A stretch of 64,000 nucleotides of DNA, taken from Sphingobium aromaticiconvertens. Lineage in GTDB: Bacteria; Pseudomonadota; Alphaproteobacteria; Sphingomonadales; Sphingomonadaceae. Location: assembly GCF_037154075.1 (NCBI RefSeq), contig NZ_JBANRJ010000001.1:310001-374000 (forward strand). Reading direction: 5' to 3'. Shown here in pieces: positions 48,316 to 57,027 of this stretch. The translations under genes were made by a program, and so were the position numbers. The first letter of the stretch is position 1, and the number at the start of each line of letters is the position of its first letter. The notes beneath the pieces were generated by a model. It was not told the DNA's origin and searched no databases. It saw nothing but the letters and a program-made list of their open reading frames with translations.

Positions 48316-49212
48316 ATGGATAATCGTGCGGGCGAGATGGAAACCTTCCTCGCCGTGGCCGACGGCGGCAGCTTCGCCAGCGCGGCGAAGGCGTTGCGCC
48401 AAACCCCCTCTGCCATCAGCCGTACGATCGGTCGGCTGGAGGCGCGACTGGGCGTCCTGCTGATCCGTCGCACCACCCGCGCGCTGGCGCTGACGGCGGA
48501 AGGTGAGCGCTATCGAGAGCGGGTAGCGGCCTTGCTCGCCGAGCTGGACGCGCTGGAGGGCGGACTGGCCCAGGAGGCAGAGGGTCCGCGCGGGCCGCTG
48601 CGCGTCAACGCCTCCGTCCCTTTCGGCACGCAATGCCTGTTGCCGATCCTGCCGCGCTTCCTGGATGCCTGTCCGGGCATCGAACTGACCCTGAGCCTGT
48701 CAGACACCCTGGTCGATCTGGTCGAGGAGCGCGCAGACATTGCGATCCGCATTGGTCCTTTGCGCGACACGCGACTCCGCGCGAAAAAGCTGGGCCGCAG
48801 CGCAATGGCGGTCGTCGCCAGTCCCACCTATCTCGACACCTATGGTACGCCCGCCAGTCCCGCAGACCTTGCCCATCATCGCTGCCTGCGCTTCAGCTTT
48901 CGCCGGACGGTGGATAGCTGGCCTTTTCGCACAGGAAAGACAGTCGTGCAGCGGCCCGTCGACGGACCGTTCATGGGCAATTCGGGCGAAGTCGTCCGGC
49001 TGATGGCGGTCGCGGGCGGCGGCATAGCGCGTCTGGGCCGCTTCCATATCGCCATGGATCTCGCCGCCGGGCGTCTGGTCGAGATATTGCCCGACCATAA
49101 TCCCGGCGATGGCGAGGATATCCATGCGCTATATGCCGCGCATGAACGCACGGCCACGCGCATCCGCGCCTTCCTTGATTTTCTGGAGGCCGAACTGGTC
49201 CTGCCGGAATAA
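48316..49212 (+). CDS. LysR-family transcriptional regulator
   Basis: A 298-aa LTTR: winged HTH at about 8-65 (FASAAKALRQTPSAISRTIG, RLEARLGVLLIRRTTRALAL), then the ligand-binding domain typical of the CrgA-like subgroup (RGPLRVNASVPFGTQ). It probably activates or represses the divergent SDR gene and its own. Ligand unknown. ATG with GAGGATCTGCC upstream. Confidence 0.95.
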   Translation: MDNRAGEMETFLAVADGGSFASAAKALRQTPSAISRTIGRLEARLGVLLIRRTTRALALTAEGERYRERVAALLAELDALEGGLAQEAEGPRGPLRVNASVPFGTQCLLPILPRFLDACPGIELTLSLSDTLVDLVEERADIAIRIGPLRDTRLRAKKLGRSAMAVVASPTYLDTYGTPASPADLAHHRCLRFSFRRTVDSWPFRTGKTVVQRPVDGPFMGNSGEVVRLMAVAGGGIARLGRFHIAMDLAAGRLVEILPDHNPGDGEDIHALYAAHERTATRIRAFLDFLEAELVLPE

Positions 49213-49241
49213 CCCTTATCCGGCGGCCAGTAAGCGCCTGC

Positions 49242-50006
49242 CTATTGACCCCGCGCCTTCGCCACCGCTTCCTTCAGCGCGTCATAACCAATGGCGCCAT
49301 TCAACACCTGCCCACCAATCACGAAAGTCGGCGTGCCGGTCGCTTGCAGCTTTTGCGCCAAAGCAATGTTGGACTGAATCTCGCCATCATACTTGCTCGC
49401 GACCATCGCTGCCTCTGCGGCTTTGCGGTCGATGCCGACCGTCGTGGCCGCCGCAAAGATCGTGTCGCGCGTCACCTTGCCCGCGTCATACAAGGCCTTG
49501 TGAAAGGCGGGATAACGCCCCTTTTCGGCGGCCAGCAGCGATACCTTGGCCGCATCCGAACTCTGTTCGGACAGGATCGGCAGTTCGCGATAAACGACCT
49601 TCACGCCCTTGTCCTCCGCCAGCAATTTCGTAAGGTCGGGCAGCGACGCGCGGCAGTAGCCGCAGGCATAATCGAAAAACTCCACGACCGTGACGTCCGC
49701 CTTGGCCGCGCCTTCCCAGGCTCCGGCATAGGGTGTCTCGATCGCGCTGCGATTGGCGTCGATCGTGCCGCTCATCCGCTTCGACTGCAACTTCTCGATC
49801 GCCTGCGGGATGATTTCGGGATGCTCCAATATATAGTCATGGACGATCTTCTCGATCGCAGCCTTGTCGTTAGGTGCCATGGCAGGCGACTGAACGACGG
49901 CGGCTGTCCCCGCAGCGGCAGCCGCGAAGGCGAAGAACCCTAAGAGCATCTGTATCTTTCCATTGGAGAGTGCGGCGCGAAAGCCGGGTGTCGTCTTGTC
50001 TGTCAT
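49242..50006 (-). CDS. DsbA-family thiol:disulfide protein (thioredoxin fold)
   Basis: A 254-aa protein with one N-terminal membrane or signal segment (IQMLLGFFAFAAAAAGTAAV), a short helical arm (IVHDYILEHPEIIPQAIEKL) as in Com1/BdbD-like proteins, and a thioredoxin domain with CGYC at 115-118 in FFDYACGYCRASLPDL and the cis-Pro in GTPTFVIGG. It likely acts in periplasmic disulphide formation or isomerisation. Its ATG overlaps the stop of the M48 protease gene by 4 bp. Confidence 0.93.
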   Translation of the reverse strand: MTDKTTPGFRAALSNGKIQMLLGFFAFAAAAAGTAAVVQSPAMAPNDKAAIEKIVHDYILEHPEIIPQAIEKLQSKRMSGTIDANRSAIETPYAGAWEGAAKADVTVVEFFDYACGYCRASLPDLTKLLAEDKGVKVVYRELPILSEQSSDAAKVSLLAAEKGRYPAFHKALYDAGKVTRDTIFAAATTVGIDRKAAEAAMVASKYDGEIQSNIALAQKLQATGTPTFVIGGQVLNGAIGYDALKEAVAKARGQ

Positions 50007-51352
50007 CTTTTCTTCCGCTGCGATTCGACCGCGGCGCGGCTTACCATCGCTATATCCTGTGCGCGCAGATAGTCGACCGTCCCGGCCTTCAACCCTTGCA
50101 TCGCCGCATCGGCGCTACGCAGCGCCATCTGGTCCTGCCCGATCATCGCATAGCGTTCCGCTGACGCCAGCGCGGCGCGCGGAATGTCGCCGCGCCGCTC
50201 ATAGACGACACCCAACTGATACCAGGCAAAAGGATTTTCCCGGTCGCGTGCTACCGCATTGCGCAGCACGGTTTCGGCTTCGGCGAAATTGGCATCCTCC
50301 TCGGTCGCGATCAGGGCGTGGCCCAGCAGCACCGCGATGAGCGGTTGGTTCGTTTCGGCCACCGCCTCCCGCAATGGCGCGATAGCCTGTTGGGGCCGTC
50401 CGCTTTCCAGCAAGACCTGCCCCTTCAACTCCAGGAAATAAGGGTCATGCGGCGCGGCGGCGAGCAGCGCCTCAACCTCGTCCAGCGCCTTTTGCGGATA
50501 GGCGCTCTTATGCCAAGCATAAGCGCGGGCATAATGGGCCGGGATCGATTTGTCGCTTTCGGGATATTTAATCAGCGTTTGCTGCGGTTCCGACACAAAG
50601 CCAACCAGTTTCGCCTTGATCCGCTCGAACCGTGCCTCAAGCACCGGGTCGACCGGCTTTTCCCAAGCGGGATCGACCGTATAGACCTCGCGCAACACAT
50701 TGATGCGCTCGCCCGACAACGGATGTGTGCGCCCGTAGCTGTCGTCCTGCGGGATGGCGAGGCGATATTCCTGGTTCTGGAGTTTCTTGAAAAACTCCAT
50801 GCTGCCCTTGCCGCTTATCCCCGCAGCGCTCAGATAGCGCGCGCCCGCCAGATCCGCGCTGCTTTCCTGCGCACGGGAAAAGGCCAGATATTTACCCATG
50901 GCCGCCTGCTGGCCCAGCCCCATGATGCCCATGCCCGCTTCGGCGCCGCCCGCCGCAATCGCCGCCGCGCCAACCAGCAGGCTGAGCAAGGTGATGCCGG
51001 TCGCCGCCTTCATCCCCTCGCCGGAGCGGATGATGTGGCCGCCCTCGATATGGCCCAGTTCGTGCGCGACGACGCCCTGTATCTGGTTCACATTATCGGC
51101 CTGCGCGATCAGCCCGCTATGCACCCAGACATATTGGCCGCCCGCGACAAACGCGTTGATTTCAGGATCGTTGATGACCAGCACCTGGACGTTGCGCGGG
51201 TCCATGCCCGCCGCCTTGACCAGCGGGCCGGACATGTCGGCCATGAAGGCCTCCGTCTCCGCATCGCGCAATATCTGCTGCGCCAGCGCCGGACGCGCGG
51301 CCAGCGCGATCATGACGAATAGTATAGCGAACAGGCGCAACCAGCCACGCAT
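50003..51352 (-). CDS. Periplasmic M48-family metalloprotease with TPR region (BepA-like)
   Basis: A 449-aa zinc protease: signal peptide (FAILFVMIALAARPALAQ), HELGH at 97-101 followed by a third ligand Glu in SRAQESSADLAGARYLSAAG, and a C-terminal half of TPR repeats (about 270-440). This is the BepA/YfgC design, which watches over outer-membrane protein assembly. Coupled to the DsbA-like gene, as fits joint periplasmic quality control. Confidence 0.93.
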   Translation of the reverse strand: MRGWLRLFAILFVMIALAARPALAQQILRDAETEAFMADMSGPLVKAAGMDPRNVQVLVINDPEINAFVAGGQYVWVHSGLIAQADNVNQIQGVVAHELGHIEGGHIIRSGEGMKAATGITLLSLLVGAAAIAAGGAEAGMGIMGLGQQAAMGKYLAFSRAQESSADLAGARYLSAAGISGKGSMEFFKKLQNQEYRLAIPQDDSYGRTHPLSGERINVLREVYTVDPAWEKPVDPVLEARFERIKAKLVGFVSEPQQTLIKYPESDKSIPAHYARAYAWHKSAYPQKALDEVEALLAAAPHDPYFLELKGQVLLESGRPQQAIAPLREAVAETNQPLIAVLLGHALIATEEDANFAEAETVLRNAVARDRENPFAWYQLGVVYERRGDIPRAALASAERYAMIGQDQMALRSADAAMQGLKAGTVDYLRAQDIAMVSRAAVESQRKKR

Positions 51353-51453
51353 TACGTTGCGGGCCTATGAGATAGGGAGCCAATCACGCGCGCGCTGATG
51401 GCAGCCCCACTCTGAACCCCGCATGAAAGCGCGGGAATCGCTTGCCGTCCAAA

Positions 51454-51498
51454 GGAAAAGGGTCGCCACAGCCTTCCGTGCTGCGACGACCCTTTTCC
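51454..51498 (-). terminator. Terminator hairpin after rne
   Basis: GGAAAAGGGTCG and CGACCCTTTTCC form a perfect 12-bp stem with a 21-nt loop that can itself pair partly. On the minus strand the stem ends CCTTTTCC and then TTTGG, giving a modest T-run 39 bp beyond the rne stop. The rest of 51353-51536 shows nothing else. Confidence 0.75.
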
Positions 51499-51536
51499 AT
51501 GATCCATGGCGGCCAACTTACCGGCTGCCCTTGTCG

Positions 51537-54284
51537 TTATTGACCGAAGGTGCGCTGCCACCAGCCACGACGGGGCGAGCCATCGGCATTCTCCCCTTCA
51601 TCGCCTTCGGGTGCAGAACCTTCGGCACCGGCTTCGGAGGCCTGCGCGTCAGCCAGCGCCGGCTGCGTCGCGGGTGCAGGCGCCTTAACCTCAACCACAG
51701 GTGCCTCTTCCGTCACCACATCCGCCTTCTTCTTGCGGGTGCGCTTGGGTTTGGGCGCGGGTTCCTCGACCGCTGCTTCCACAGGAGCAGCAACTCCAGG
51801 CGCGGCCTCGGCATCGACCTTCTTCTTGCGGGTGCGCTTGGGCTTGGGCGCAACTGCGGCAGCAGGCTCTTCAACCGGCGTGACGGCCTCGACCGGCGCG
51901 GGCGCCTCGACAGCAACAGGGGCCTCGGCTTCTACCGCGACGTCCTTCTTGCGCGCGCGCGGACGACGACGAGTCTTGGGCGCTTCCTCGGCGACCGGCT
52001 CGGCTGCTGCAACCGGCGCGTCCGCCTGCGCCACGGCTTCGGCAGTCTCGGCAGCAGCTTCGCCATCACCTTCCACCAGTTCGCCAGCGGGCGCTTCGCC
52101 CCCTTCACGACGGCGACGACCACCCCGGCGGCCACGACGGCCACGACGGCGACCTTCACCATCGCCACTCTCTACAGTCTCGGCGCGCTCGCCCTCGACG
52201 TTTGCCTCGGTTTCGGCATCGGTTTCGCCAGCCTCATCCTCGGCATCGCCATGGTCAGCGTCGGTCCGGGCTTCACCCAAACCGTCTTCACGCCCCTCTT
52301 CGCCACCATCCTCACGATTGCCGCGACGGCCGCGACGACGGCGGCGGCGGCGGCGGCCGCCCTCGCGGTCCTCTCCACGCTCACCGCGTTCGGGGTGATC
52401 CCCGCGCTCGGATGATTGCTGAGCCTCTTCCTCGGCTTCTTCTTCCAGCTCGTCCTCGTCCTCGGGGATGTCGAGATCGTCATCATCCTCGACCATCGGC
52501 GCATAGGTCACGACGCGCTCGGGACGGGGACCACTGGCCTCCACCGACATCCGCGCGCCCTCGATTTCGCCATCGGGCAGGATTTCGATCCGCACGCCAT
52601 AGCGCTGCTCGATCTCGTCCAGTTCCATCCGCTTGTTGTTGAGGACATAGAAGGCCGCTTCCTGGCTCGCGCGCAGGGTGATGAGGTTGCCGCGACCACG
52701 CGCAGCCTCTTCCTCCAGCATCCGCAGTGCCGACAGGCCAGCGGAAGAGGCGGTACGGACCAGGCCCGTGCCTTCGCAATGCGGACATTCGCGGGTCGAC
52801 GCTTCCAGCACGCCGGTACGCAGTCGCTGGCGGCTCATTTCCATCAGACCGAAGCCCGAAATCCGGCCGACCTGGATGCGGGCGCGATCGTCCTTCAGCG
52901 CCTCCTTCATCGCCTTCTCGACCTTACGGATGTTGGAGTTCATCTCCATATCGATAAAGTCGATGACGACCAGACCAGCCATGTCGCGCAGTCGCAACTG
53001 ACGGGCGATCTCGCGCGCGGCCTCCAGATTCGTGGCGACAGCGGTCTGCTCGATGCCATGCTCGCGGGTCGATCGGCCCGAGTTGATGTCGATCGACACC
53101 AGCGCTTCGGTCGGGTTGATGACCAGATAGCCGCCGGACTTGAGCTGCACGACGGGATTGTACATCGCCGCCAGTTGATCTTCGGCTCCAGCCCGCTGGA
53201 ACAGCGAGACCGGGTCGGCATATTGCTTCACGCGCCGCGCATGGCTGGGCATCAGCAGGCGCATGAAGTCCTTGGCCGCCCGATAGCCATTCTCACCCTC
53301 GACGATGACTTCCTCGATATCCTTATTATAGATATCGCGGATCGCCCGCTTGATGAGGTCGCTGTCATTGTGGATCAGCGCCGGGGCAGCCGCCTTCAGC
53401 GTATTCTCGCGAATCTCGTCCCACAGGCGGGCGAGATAGTCGAAGTCGCGCCGTATCTCGACCTTGGTGCGTTGCAGACCCGCTGTGCGAACGATGCAGC
53501 CCATCGAAGACGGCAGCGCCATTTCGGCGATGATCGACTTCAACCGCTTGCGGTCGGCGGTGTTGGAAATCTTGCGCGAAATGCCGCCGCCATGAGACGT
53601 ATTGGGCATCAGCACGCAATAGCGACCGGCCAGCGACAGATAAGTGGTCAGCGCCGCGCCCTTGTTGCCGCGCTCTTCCTTGACGATCTGGACCAACAAC
53701 ACCTGACGGCGCTTGATGACATCCTGAATCTTGTAGCGACGGCGCAGCGCCATGCGCTTGCGGCGCAGTTCGTCGGCGGCTTCATCACCACCACGGCCAC
53801 GACCGCGACCACCATGACGTTCACCGCCCTGCGGTTCGCCGCCCTCGGCCTGCTCGCCCGGCTCCGCGCCATCTTCATCATCATGATGATGGGGGGCATC
53901 GACATATTCGACCCCGCCGTCGGCGATGTCGCCACGCTCAGCGCGGTCGTCATCCTCGTCGTCATAATCAGCGCGCAGCGCGGCCTCTTCCTCGGCATGC
54001 TCACGCTCTTCGCGCAGCAACGCTTCACGGTCTTCGCGCGGAATCTGGTAATAGTCGGGATGGATCTCGCTGAAAGCGAGGAAACCATGGCGATTGCCGC
54101 CGTAATCGACGAACGCCGCCTGCAGCGACGGTTCGACCCGCGTAACCTTGGCTAGATATATATTGCCTTTGAGCTGCTTGTGCTCGGCGGATTCGAAATC
54201 AAATTCCTCAATCCGGTTTCCCTTGACGACCGCGACCCGGGTCTCTTCCCGGTGGCGCGCATCGATCAGCATACGCATTGTCAT
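51537..54284 (-). CDS. rne: Ribonuclease E (Rne/Rng family)
   Basis: A 915-aa endoribonuclease, core of RNA turnover and rRNA processing. The S1 domain (about 35-215) is interrupted by an acidic and Gly/Arg-rich insert of roughly 90 residues (about 95-180). The catalytic region holds DINSGRST and VIDFIDMEMN with the metal Asp residues, and the Zn-link CPHC occurs in RECPHCEGTG. The last 330 residues are disordered, with RRRRRRRGRR runs and three KPKRTRKKK-like copies, probably for RNA and degradosome binding. GGAG precedes the first ATG. Confidence 0.97.
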   Translation of the reverse strand: MTMRMLIDARHREETRVAVVKGNRIEEFDFESAEHKQLKGNIYLAKVTRVEPSLQAAFVDYGGNRHGFLAFSEIHPDYYQIPREDREALLREEREHAEEEAALRADYDDEDDDRAERGDIADGGVEYVDAPHHHDDEDGAEPGEQAEGGEPQGGERHGGRGRGRGGDEAADELRRKRMALRRRYKIQDVIKRRQVLLVQIVKEERGNKGAALTTYLSLAGRYCVLMPNTSHGGGISRKISNTADRKRLKSIIAEMALPSSMGCIVRTAGLQRTKVEIRRDFDYLARLWDEIRENTLKAAAPALIHNDSDLIKRAIRDIYNKDIEEVIVEGENGYRAAKDFMRLLMPSHARRVKQYADPVSLFQRAGAEDQLAAMYNPVVQLKSGGYLVINPTEALVSIDINSGRSTREHGIEQTAVATNLEAAREIARQLRLRDMAGLVVIDFIDMEMNSNIRKVEKAMKEALKDDRARIQVGRISGFGLMEMSRQRLRTGVLEASTRECPHCEGTGLVRTASSAGLSALRMLEEEAARGRGNLITLRASQEAAFYVLNNKRMELDEIEQRYGVRIEILPDGEIEGARMSVEASGPRPERVVTYAPMVEDDDDLDIPEDEDELEEEAEEEAQQSSERGDHPERGERGEDREGGRRRRRRRRGRRGNREDGGEEGREDGLGEARTDADHGDAEDEAGETDAETEANVEGERAETVESGDGEGRRRGRRGRRGGRRRREGGEAPAGELVEGDGEAAAETAEAVAQADAPVAAAEPVAEEAPKTRRRPRARKKDVAVEAEAPVAVEAPAPVEAVTPVEEPAAAVAPKPKRTRKKKVDAEAAPGVAAPVEAAVEEPAPKPKRTRKKKADVVTEEAPVVEVKAPAPATQPALADAQASEAGAEGSAPEGDEGENADGSPRRGWWQRTFGQ

Positions 54285-54592
54285 TTACTATTCTCCGGCG
54301 TGAGCAACCGACGGCGCTGAGCCGGGTTGCCACGCGACGATGATGGGACGGCAGGTTCGGGCGCGCCATAAAGCAAGGCGCGTGTCGCTGCGGCGTCCGG
54401 TTTTGAAGGGTTGGTAGCGTGTCTGCTGCATCGGCATGGTCGGCAACTGTGCCGGCCCGGTCCATCCTAGACTTTACCACCCACGCCGCATCGCCCGGAA
54501 ATGGGGTCGGCCTGGAATGGAAAACATGCCTCATGCAGCGTCAACCTGGTCTATCCGCGGCTTTGAAAACTGTGCCGCGAAGTGCGTAAAAC

Positions 54593-54632
54593 CCCGAAAA
54601 AGCGGCTCGCCTCACGGACGGGCTTTTTCGGG
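54593..54632. other. Hairpin with 11-bp stem in the rne upstream region
   Basis: CCCGAAAAAGC pairs perfectly with GCTTTTTCGGG around 18 nt. On the minus strand the sequence continues GGTTTTAC, on the plus strand ACTATG, so a terminator on either strand is possible but the T-runs are short. Confidence 0.55.
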
Positions 54633-54789
54633 ACTATGAAGGGGTAGCAGTCAAAATGGGAAGGGGCAACGGGCACACGAAATATAGTTGCCACATTCCT
54701 GCCCGTATTGGCGCATCCGAACCTACCCTTGGCAGATCATACTGAAAACATCGTTAACCATCCCGTTTTACACACCAACAAGAAGAGAT

Positions 54790-54808
54790 GCTCAATCTCA
54801 GATTGAGC
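54790..54808. other. Perfect 8-bp palindrome before the amidase gene
   Basis: GCTCAATC-TCA-GATTGAGC, 66 bp upstream of the chosen start codon. It could be an operator or an RNA hairpin in the amidase leader. Confidence 0.5.
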
Positions 54809-54873
54809 GCGGGAATGCGTTGATACGGGTTGAGTTCACTGTGATTTTTGGCTGGACGGCGTGCTGTTGGGCG

Positions 54874-55950
54874 ATGCACAAGCAACCCATGTTTCATAGC
54901 CTTGCTCTGGCAGCTGCGTTTCTGGCGCCATCGCCCGGAATGGCGGGCGGCATTGCCGCGCTCGACATCCGTGGCGCTCAGGTCAGCAGCAACGGCTTTG
55001 CGCGCACCAGCGACGCTGTGGCGCGCGTGATGCAGGATCTTGCCGGACCTGCCGTCGACGGTAAATCGCTGACCTTCTTCGTGCAATCCGTGGCGGACAA
55101 CCGGTTCCGTGCGACGCTGGGCAAGGGCCGGATCGGCATCGATTCGCCAGCCGCCATGGCCGCGCGTCCGCCCAAAAAGATCCACAGCATCACGGTGCCG
55201 ATCCCACCCGCCGCCAGCGGCATCGCCCTGCCCCCGGTCGAGGGCGCGCGCGATGGCGCCCGACCGCTGGTGGTGATCGACGCCGGGCATGGCGGCCATG
55301 ATCCCGGCGCGATCAACAAGGAAACCGGCCAGCGCGAAAAGGATGTGACACTCAACATAGCGCAGGCGATTCGCGACGAACTGGTCAAATCGGGCCGGGT
55401 GCGCGTGGCACTGACTCGTAGCGATGACCGGTTTCTCGTCCTCCAGGAACGTTATGGCATCGCGCGAAAAATGGGAGCGGACCTCTTCATCTCCATCCAC
55501 GCCGATTCGGCGGAGAATGAGGAGGCGCACGGCGCCACCGTCTATACCCTGTCGGAAACCGCGTCCGACCGGGAGGCGGCCCGCCTCGCCGCGCGGGAAA
55601 ACAAGGCTGACATCATCAATGGCGTCAACCTTGGCGGGCAGAGTGGCGACGTCTCCTCGATCCTGATCGACCTGACCCAGCGCGAATCGATGAACGTCTC
55701 GGCCAGCTTCGCCCGGCTGCTCCAGCGCGAGGCATCGCCCTATGTTCCATTCCGCACCGCCTATCACCGCTTCGCATCGTTGATTGTGTTGAAGGCCCCG
55801 GACACGCCGTCCGTGCTTTTCGAAACGGGCTATATCAGCAACACGGCCGACGCCGCCTTTCTCAGTTCCCGTGAAGGCCAGCGCAAGATCGCCACCGGCG
55901 CCGCCCGCGCGATCGAGGTCCATTTTGCGCGCAAGTTGGCTATGAATTGA
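54874..55950 (+). CDS. Periplasmic N-acetylmuramoyl-L-alanine amidase (Amidase_3)
   Basis: A cell-wall amidase of about 358 aa. A signal peptide (FHSLALAAAFLAPSPGMAGG) is followed by an AMIN-like segment and the zinc catalytic domain: DAGHGGHDPGAI, EKDVTLNIA, the second His in FISIHADSA and the catalytic Glu in LFETGYISN. It splits peptide stems from glycan during cell separation, as AmiC-type enzymes do. Start uncertain: ATG at 54874 or 54889; the frame is open to 54688 but the upstream part crosses leader sequences. Confidence 0.93.
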   Translation: MHKQPMFHSLALAAAFLAPSPGMAGGIAALDIRGAQVSSNGFARTSDAVARVMQDLAGPAVDGKSLTFFVQSVADNRFRATLGKGRIGIDSPAAMAARPPKKIHSITVPIPPAASGIALPPVEGARDGARPLVVIDAGHGGHDPGAINKETGQREKDVTLNIAQAIRDELVKSGRVRVALTRSDDRFLVLQERYGIARKMGADLFISIHADSAENEEAHGATVYTLSETASDREAARLAARENKADIINGVNLGGQSGDVSSILIDLTQRESMNVSASFARLLQREASPYVPFRTAYHRFASLIVLKAPDTPSVLFETGYISNTADAAFLSSREGQRKIATGAARAIEVHFARKLAMN

Positions 55951-55965
55951 CCGTTCGCCGGCACG

Positions 55966-56637
55966 TCAGGCCGAGGGCACCTCTCTCCACAACGCCGGGA
56001 ACATCGCCTTGAACGTCGCGACCTTGGGCGCATCCCAGCGGACGATATAGGGATGGCGCGGGTTACGGCGGGCGAAATCCTGGTGATAGCCATCTGCCGA
56101 CTGAAAGCCGGTGAACCGCTCCACCTTCGTCACGATGGGGTCCGTCCATAGCCCCGACTCGCCCAATTGCTTCAAATAGGCGCTCGCCACCTTCGCCTGC
56201 TCCGCGTTCAGCGGAATGAGCGCGCTGCGATATTGGGTGCCACGGTCCGGTCCTTGCCGGTTGAGCGTGGTTGGATCGGCAATGACGGAGAAAAAGACGC
56301 GCAGCAGCGTGCCGTAACTGATCTGCGCCGGATCGTAGGTAACGCGCACCGCCTCGGCGAAGCCGGTGTCGCCCATGCTGACACGGTCATAATCGACCTG
56401 CTGCCCGCGTGGCCCGCCGGAAAAGCCCGAAACGACGAGCTTCACGCCCTTCACATGGGAAAAGACCGCCTCTACCCCCCAATAACAACCGCCCGCAAAG
56501 ACGGCGGTTTCCAGCTTTCGAGTGGGGGTGGCGTCGATGGTGGCGACTGGGGCCGTGACGACACGTTCGGCGCGAACAGGGGAGACGACGGCTAGCGCCG
56601 CCAACAGGCTCAGGAGAAGGCCGTCAGAGCGTCGCAT
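55966..56637 (-). CDS. msrA: Peptide methionine sulfoxide reductase MsrA, exported form
   Basis: A 223-aa MsrA with the catalytic Cys51 in AGGCYWGVEAVF (Tyr in place of the common Phe), then SGFSGG and GYHQDFARRNPRHPYI. Residues 1-23 form a signal peptide ending SPVRA, so it should act in the periplasm, repairing oxidised methionine in exported proteins. ATG 56637 lies inside the last codons of the 51-aa gene upstream (14-bp overlap), so the two are coupled. Confidence 0.94.
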   Translation of the reverse strand: MRRSDGLLLSLLAALAVVSPVRAERVVTAPVATIDATPTRKLETAVFAGGCYWGVEAVFSHVKGVKLVVSGFSGGPRGQQVDYDRVSMGDTGFAEAVRVTYDPAQISYGTLLRVFFSVIADPTTLNRQGPDRGTQYRSALIPLNAEQAKVASAYLKQLGESGLWTDPIVTKVERFTGFQSADGYHQDFARRNPRHPYIVRWDAPKVATFKAMFPALWREVPSA

Positions 56638-56779
56638 TCTGGCTGTAGGGCGACGCGGCGACCGCCGACTGCGTCTTGAGCGGACTTTCGGGCGATGCGA
56701 AGGCGAACATGCCCACTGCCCCCAGGGCAAAACCGCCCAGGAAACGCAGAAACAGGTCTGATTTCACAAATGCCAACAT
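56624..56779 (-). CDS. 51-aa membrane-anchored protein upstream of msrA
   Basis: A short frame from ATG 56779 to TGA 56624 encodes MLAFVKSDLFLRFLGGFALG, then a hydrophobic AVGMFAFA and a polar tail ending SPYSQNATL: one membrane helix (about 9-29) and a periplasmic end. GC use at third positions is like that of genes here. TAAGG precedes the start closely. It overlaps msrA by 14 bp. Function unknown; a signal-anchor helper or coupling ORF for msrA is possible. The 248 bp upstream (to 57027) show only a small CGCCGT/ACGGCG hairpin. Confidence 0.65.
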   Translation of the reverse strand: MLAFVKSDLFLRFLGGFALGAVGMFAFASPESPLKTQSAVAASPYSQNATL

Positions 56780-57027
56780 GGCCTTAGCCTTTCGCTTTCT
56801 ATTCTATTCGACCGTCTTGGCCGTCGGGTTACGCGCCTTTGTCTTGCCCCTGCCTGAACCTTGCGATGTCCGGTATTCACCTTCGACCAAAGATACGGGC
56901 GGATCGACGAAAAAACCGCAAACCTCATTTCAGTTTCTTTACGCAACGGGTATATAGCGCGCGCCGCGCCGTTCGCAAGACGGCGGGCAACGAAAAGAAC
57001 CGTTTCTATTTTGTGACAGATCGCGCC

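Larger units (their letters stand above)
54285..54873. other. Long divergent intergenic region between rne and the amidase
   Basis: 589 bp with no convincing gene. It carries the leaders of rne and the amidase, a large hairpin (54593-54632) and a perfect palindrome (54790-54808). TTAACCAT, the CtrA half-site type, occurs at 54753, with no second half at 7-bp spacing. A weak minus-strand promoter TTGACG (54544-54539), 17 bp, TCCATT may serve rne. Confidence 0.5.

Noticed and set aside
51423..52415. 330-codon plus-strand frame opposite the RNase E tail, rich in Ala/Thr/Leu
   Set aside because: Produced by the repetitive GC-rich codons of the disordered RNase E tail; no promoter or ribosome-binding site.
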